This document shows, piece after piece, positions 31,650 through 34,755 of a stretch of DNA of 34,755 nucleotides. The position numbers and the translations under genes were made by a program. Source of the DNA: Arthrobacter sp. Bi26 (GTDB taxonomy: Bacteria > Actinomycetota > Actinomycetes > Actinomycetales > Micrococcaceae). Location of the stretch: positions 1-34,755 of the forward strand of contig NZ_CAKKMF010000057.1 of the NCBI RefSeq assembly GCF_918697925.1, given 5' to 3'. Position 1 is the first letter of the stretch. The number at the start of each line of letters is the position of its first letter. A model generated the notes under the pieces. That model saw only the letters and a program-made list of their open reading frames with translations. It was not told the origin of the DNA and did not search any database.

Positions 31650-31991
31650 ATGGCAGAGATCAAAGACCGGCGTCATGCGGACAGTTCCTCTCGGAGAAAG
31701 CCGCCCGGTGAACCGGCGTCGATGGTGGCACTGTTCGTCACCATCCTGGTCGTCAGCATTGGGCTGGCGCTGTGGGCGGACATGAACATCGGCCTGCGCG
31801 GGCTCATCGCCATCGTCGCTGGCATTGCCGCGGCCGCCATCACCCTGACCGTGGTCAACCGGAGCGCGGCACGGGTGGGTCGGCGGGACCGGACCCCTCA
31901 GGTGACGGTCCCGCCGACCCACCCGCCGGAACACGACGGGCAGGCCAGGGTGCATCAGCAACAGCCAGGCCACCCTCCATATTCGGATTAG
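31650..31991 (+). CDS. Small two-helix membrane protein, last gene of the bacteriocin cluster
   Basis: A 113-aa protein. ATG 31650 has AAGGA (31641-31645) upstream; an earlier in-frame start at 31596 lacks a site. A basic N-terminus (residues 1-22, rich in Arg/Lys/Ser) is followed by two hydrophobic helices (MVALFVTILVVSIGLALWA, LRGLIAIVAGIAAAAITLTVV) and a His/Gln/Pro-rich tail. No family recognised. Position and size make it a candidate immunity protein or exporter accessory. A weak GGGGT/ACCCC stem follows near 32011-32026. Confidence 0.65.
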   Translation: MAEIKDRRHADSSSRRKPPGEPASMVALFVTILVVSIGLALWADMNIGLRGLIAIVAGIAAAAITLTVVNRSAARVGRRDRTPQVTVPPTHPPEHDGQARVHQQQPGHPPYSD

Positions 31992-32186
31992 GGGATTGTA
32001 TCTCTTAAGTACCCCCTGTTGAGGTGGGGTGGTCGTCGTTTACGGTTGCCATCAGAGGGGCCGGGACAGCTGGCACTGCGCCGGACCGTGGTCCGCCGGG
32101 CCGGCGCCGTCATTGACGGCAACCGGTACTGGCGGCGGCTGCTGTCCTTGGCAGCGGCGGCATCGGAGAGAGGCTTGCGCCGCCCG

Positions 32187-32252
32187 ACTGAGAAATTTTC
32201 ACTACTGAATTTTTTTCAGTAGACTCTGGAGCGTGACATGCTCCAGGCGCCC
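32187..32252. repeat. 66-bp direct repeat, right copy, with tandem operators and promoter
   Basis: Partner of 26194-26259 (60/66 identical). Operator 3a is ACTGAG-AAATT-TTCACT (32187-32203), with one base off the dyad; operator 3b is CTACTGAA-TTTTT-TTCAGTAG (32202-32222), perfect. TAGACT (32220-32225) is a -10-like hexamer followed by 7 bases and GTG 32233, which opens a 14-codon frame. No protein gene lies downstream on this strand, only the hairpin at 32289-32333, so the promoter, if active, would make a short RNA. Confidence 0.8.
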
Positions 32253-32288
32253 ACTATGGCCTGACCGTGTGCATTGAGTGGCATCAAA

Positions 32289-32333
32289 GGTGTAGCCCCT
32301 ACGACAGGTTTGGGGGGTGGTAGGGGCTGCACC
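32289..32333. terminator. 14-bp hairpin, possible bidirectional terminator
   Basis: GGTGTAGCCCCTAC (32289-32302) pairs with GTAGGGGCTGCACC (32320-32333) over 14 positions with one G-T wobble; the loop is 17 nt. It lies downstream of both the right-repeat promoter (+) and the convergent CDF gene (-). No T-run is present on either strand. Confidence 0.55.
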
Positions 32334-32424
32334 CCCGCGGCATGCGCACCTCAGGGGACGTACACGCTGCCCCATCCCAGACGCGGCCGATCTCCGCAGG
32401 GCATTGCCGAGCGCCGGTGCCGGG

Positions 32425-33345
32425 TCAGGCGTGCTGGTGGGCCTCGTGCTCCGAATGCGTGGCGGGCTCGAGCTGGAACGTGCAGTGTTCGGTGTCGAAG
32501 TGGGAGCCCAGGCAGCTAGTGAGTTTGTCCAGGACGCGGTCGGCGCCCCGGGCACCCAGCGCCGCGTCCTCCACCACCACGTGGGCGGAGAAGACGGGGA
32601 CGCCCGAGGTGATGGTCCAGATGTGGATGTCGTGGACGGACACGACTCCTTCCACGGCGAGGATGTGTTCGCGGATCATCTGCACGTCCACACCCTTGGG
32701 GGTGGCCTCGAGGAGCACGTCCACGACGTCGCGCAGCAGGTGCCAGGCCCGGGGCAGGATCATGAGGGCGATGAGGATCGAGGCAATGGTGTCAGCCGCC
32801 TGGAACCCGGTGACCATGATGACCACCGCCGCCGCAATGACGGCAAAGGACCCCAGCAGATCCCCCAGGACCTCGAGGTAGGCGCCGCGGACGTTCAGGC
32901 TTTCCTTCTGGGCGCCGCGCAGGATCAGCAGGGATACCAGGTTGGCGACGGCGCCGAGGACCGCCGCGGCGAGCATGATGTCGGTGTGGACCTCCGGGGT
33001 GGCGCCGAGCCGGCGGATGGCCTCGGTGAAGATGACCACCGAGATCACGATCAGGACCAGGGCGTTTGCCAGCGCCGCCAGGACCTCGGCGCGCTGGTAA
33101 CCGTAGGTGCGCAGATCGCTGGCGGGCCGGGCGGCGATCCACGCGGCCAGCAGGGCGATGAAGACGCCCGCGGCGTCGGAGAGCATGTGCCCGGCGTCGG
33201 CGAGCAGGGCCAGGGACCCGGAGACCACGGCGCCAATCGTCTGCACGAGCACGACGGCGAGCGTGATGGCCAGGACGGCGACCAGGCGCTTCCGGTGCTT
33301 CCCGGTGGCGGTTACACCGTGCGAGTGGCTGTGGTCGTGTCCCAT
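32425..33345 (-). CDS. CDF-family zinc/cation efflux transporter (ZitB/CzcD-like)
   Basis: A 306-aa membrane exporter using proton exchange to remove Zn2+ or similar ions. It starts with a His-rich segment (MGHDHSHSHG), has six membrane helices and a C-terminal cytoplasmic domain (VSVHDIHIWTITSG, a CDF signature) with a His-rich end. The TM2 metal motif is His53-x3-Asp57 (HMLSD). In TM5 the matching motif is Glu158-x3-Asp162 (EVLGD), where many relatives have His. The frame is open upstream to 33417, but ATG 33345 starts the His-rich N-terminus and is preceded by TAGCCT and 7 bases, with no Shine-Dalgarno sequence, so it may be leaderless. It lies 10 bp after the minimal zincin gene. Confidence 0.92.
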   Translation of the reverse strand: MGHDHSHSHGVTATGKHRKRLVAVLAITLAVVLVQTIGAVVSGSLALLADAGHMLSDAAGVFIALLAAWIAARPASDLRTYGYQRAEVLAALANALVLIVISVVIFTEAIRRLGATPEVHTDIMLAAAVLGAVANLVSLLILRGAQKESLNVRGAYLEVLGDLLGSFAVIAAAVVIMVTGFQAADTIASILIALMILPRAWHLLRDVVDVLLEATPKGVDVQMIREHILAVEGVVSVHDIHIWTITSGVPVFSAHVVVEDAALGARGADRVLDKLTSCLGSHFDTEHCTFQLEPATHSEHEAHQHA

Positions 33346-33358
33346 GCCTACAAGGCTA
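33346..33358 (-). promoter_or_regulatory. -10 element of the CDF gene overlapping the upstream stop codon
   Basis: On the minus strand TAGCCT (33358-33353) is followed by 7 bases and ATG 33345. The TAG is also the stop codon of the minimal zincin gene. TANNNT at this distance fits a leaderless start. Confidence 0.45.
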
Positions 33359-33808
33359 TCCCCAGCCGAGCTCGTGCAGGCGCGCGTCGCTGATGCCGAA
33401 GTGGTGGGCGATTTCATGGACCACGGTCACGGTGACTTCCTCGATCACCTCATCCCGTGAGGCGCAGATGTCCAGGATGGGCTGGCGGAAGATGGTGATC
33501 CGGTCCGGCAGCGAGCCGGCGTCCCACCAGGAGTCCCGCTCGGTCAGGGGAACCCCTTCATAGAGCCCGAGCAGCACGGTGTCCGGATCCTCCCCGGGCT
33601 GCGGGGTGTAGTCGTCCTCGATGAAGATCGCGACGTTGCTCATGGTCTTCGCCAGCTCCGGCGGGATCCGGTCCAGGGCGTCACTGACCGCGGCCTCGAA
33701 ATCGGCCTCGGACATCGGGAAGGGTCCGTCAGACTCGCCGCCACCGCCGTCACTGCCGTCCCCGCCGTTCGGAACGATCGGCAGGCCGGGCGGGAGGGAT
33801 GAAGGCAT
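33356..33808 (-). CDS. Minimal zincin metallopeptidase family protein
   Basis: A 150-aa protein ending in HEIAHHFGISDARLHELGW, the HExxHxxGxxD zinc motif of the small metallopeptidase family formerly annotated DUF1025 (His131, Glu132, His135). The N-terminus is Pro/Gly/Asp-rich and low in complexity to about residue 30; the compact domain begins MSEADFEAAVSDALDRIP and includes the PDRITIFRQPI strand. The in-frame ATG before SEADFE is an alternative start. ATG 33808 has no Shine-Dalgarno sequence but follows TAGAGT by 6 bases. It sits between the EamA transporter and the CDF gene with 9- and 10-bp gaps. Physiological substrates of this family are unknown. Confidence 0.85.
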   Translation of the reverse strand: MPSSLPPGLPIVPNGGDGSDGGGGESDGPFPMSEADFEAAVSDALDRIPPELAKTMSNVAIFIEDDYTPQPGEDPDTVLLGLYEGVPLTERDSWWDAGSLPDRITIFRQPILDICASRDEVIEEVTVTVVHEIAHHFGISDARLHELGWG

Positions 33809-33820
33809 AGGGAAACTCTA
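33809..33820 (-). promoter_or_regulatory. -10 element of the minimal zincin gene overlapping the EamA stop codon
   Basis: On the minus strand TAGAGT (33820-33815) is followed by TTCCCT and ATG 33808. The TAG is also the stop codon of the EamA transporter gene. No ribosome site is visible. Confidence 0.45.
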
Positions 33821-34755
33821 GCGGGACCGGCGCCGGGTCAGCCCCACACCCACCAGGCAGATCACGCCGCCCACCAGGCCCCAGACGGTAGGAATTTCGC
33901 CCAGGACCAGCCAGGAGATCAGGATGGTGGTGCCCGGCACCAGGTAGGTGGTGGCGGCGAGGCGCCCCGCGTCAATCAGGGAGAGCGCGTAGGCCCACGT
34001 GGTGAACGCGATCGCAGTGGGGAAGATGCCCAGATAGACCAGGCCCAGCGTGGCCGGCAGGGGAGCGGCCTGCAGCTCGGTGATCAACTGGCCGCTGAAG
34101 GGCAGGCAGCAGAGCGCGCCCACCATGATGCCAAACCACGTGGCCTGGGCGGCCGGGAACTTGCGCAGCACCGGCTTTTGGACGATCACGCTCACGGCGG
34201 CCAGTGCGGCCGCGAGCAGGCACAGCAGCACACCGGCCACGTCCGCCGTCGACCGCTGGCCGGATCCCAGCGCTATCACGGCCACGCCTCCGAACGCGAT
34301 CAGGCTGCCGATGATCAGCCAGCGCGGGAAGCCCTCTTTCAGTATCACGCCGGCCATCACGGCGACCAGGATGGGGTTGACGTTGATCAGCAGGGCTGCC
34401 GTGCCGGCGTCCAGCATGTGCTCGGCGGCGTTCAGGGCCACGTTGTAGCCGCCGAACCACATGACGCCGTAGGCCAGGATGGGCCACCATTCGCGGCCCC
34501 GGGGCAGCCCCCTGAGCTTCGGCACCACCAGCAGGCCCAGCACGACGGCGGCGACCGCCAGGCGGCCGAGCGTCAGGGAGCCGGGGGAGAAGCTCGGGCC
34601 CACGGCCCGGATGCCCACGAATGCCGACGCCCACAGGACCACGGTGACGACGACGGCGGCGATACCGAGCCTGCTGATCGTGGCCGGCTGTCCGGGACGG
34701 GTTGGTGCGGGTTGCGGGGCGGGTGCGGGGGCAACGTTCGCAGACCCTTCGTGGG
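33818..34755 (-). CDS. EamA/DMT-family transporter, 5' end beyond the window
   Basis: A drug/metabolite-type transporter with about ten hydrophobic helices in two EamA repeats (ALLINVNPILVAVMAGVIL and TTYLVPGTTILISWLVLGE are the matching NP/VP..E halves). A GTG at 34642 could be read as a start, but the frame runs on unbroken to the window edge. It encodes a Pro/Ala-rich lead (APAPQPAPTRPGQP) and then ISRLGIAAVVTVVLWASAF, which completes the first membrane helix. The gene therefore starts outside the window, and about 312 residues are visible. Substrate unknown. Confidence 0.88.
   Translation of the reverse strand, partial: HEGSANVAPAPAPQPAPTRPGQPATISRLGIAAVVVTVVLWASAFVGIRAVGPSFSPGSLTLGRLAVAAVVLGLLVVPKLRGLPRGREWWPILAYGVMWFGGYNVALNAAEHMLDAGTAALLINVNPILVAVMAGVILKEGFPRWLIIGSLIAFGGVAVIALGSGQRSTADVAGVLLCLLAAALAAVSVIVQKPVLRKFPAAQATWFGIMVGALCCLPFSGQLITELQAAPLPATLGLVYLGIFPTAIAFTTWAYALSLIDAGRLAATTYLVPGTTILISWLVLGEIPTVWGLVGGVICLVGVGLTRRRSR

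Larger units (their letters stand above)
31992..32424. other. 433-bp right border region of the bacteriocin segment
   Basis: No convincing gene. It contains a weak GC stem after the last cluster gene, the right 66-bp repeat (32187-32252) and a long hairpin (32289-32333), after which comes the end of the CDF gene. The plus-strand frame ending at 32222 runs through the repeat and looks fortuitous. Confidence 0.5.

Overview
The window is high-GC DNA with Shine-Dalgarno genes mixed with leaderless-type starts. The genes (CSG-type histidine ammonia-lyase, 180-kDa-class NAD-glutamate dehydrogenase, tandem-domain universal stress protein, HutG-type formimidoylglutamase) point to an actinobacterium, most likely Micrococcaceae (Arthrobacter/Pseudarthrobacter-like). 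The taxonomic call is inference from gene content and style.

1-12.5 kb, core metabolism: hutU and hutH (+), a small conserved-looking protein, a 1625-residue NAD-dependent glutamate dehydrogenase (-), hutG (-), an AzgA/PbuG-type purine permease (-) and a CopC-domain membrane-anchored protein (+). HutU, HutH and HutG take histidine toward glutamate, and the dehydrogenase can pass glutamate to 2-oxoglutarate; hutI is not in the window. Several large intergenic inverted repeats lie here.

12.5-23 kb: a flavoprotein-like gene broken by a one-base frameshift, a tandem UspA protein, a PEP-synthase-like enzyme with the domain order of rifampin phosphotransferases, a membrane protein, a LolA-like exported protein with an ABC-2 exporter (ATPase and permease), and an NlpC/P60 cell-wall hydrolase.

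23.1-32.4 kb, accessory region and the main interest. First comes a compact module: a 38-aa membrane peptide, an ImmA/IrrE-type zinc peptidase, a multi-pass membrane protein (frameshifted here), a PAP2-like membrane protein, a 25-codon leader ORF and an XRE repressor. Most are joined by ATGA or GTGA overlaps. Next comes what looks like a leaderless bacteriocin cluster of the aureocin A53/lacticin Q type: a LuxR-type regulator, a 61-aa Trp/Arg-rich peptide, two bPH2-domain membrane proteins, an ABC ATPase, an ABC permease and a small membrane protein. The cluster is flanked by two 66-bp direct repeats (60/66 identical). Each repeat holds two tandem palindromes of the form ACTGAA-N5-TTCAGT laid over a promoter. 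The same palindrome occurs a third time just upstream of the immA-like gene. I infer that the XRE/ImmA pair controls the module and the bacteriocin island. A remnant of a serine resolvase lies just inside the left repeat.

32.4-34.8 kb: a CDF zinc/cation exporter, a minimal zincin metalloprotease and an EamA/DMT transporter cut by the window edge, all on the minus strand. The stop codons of the last two also form the start of the next gene's -10 hexamer.
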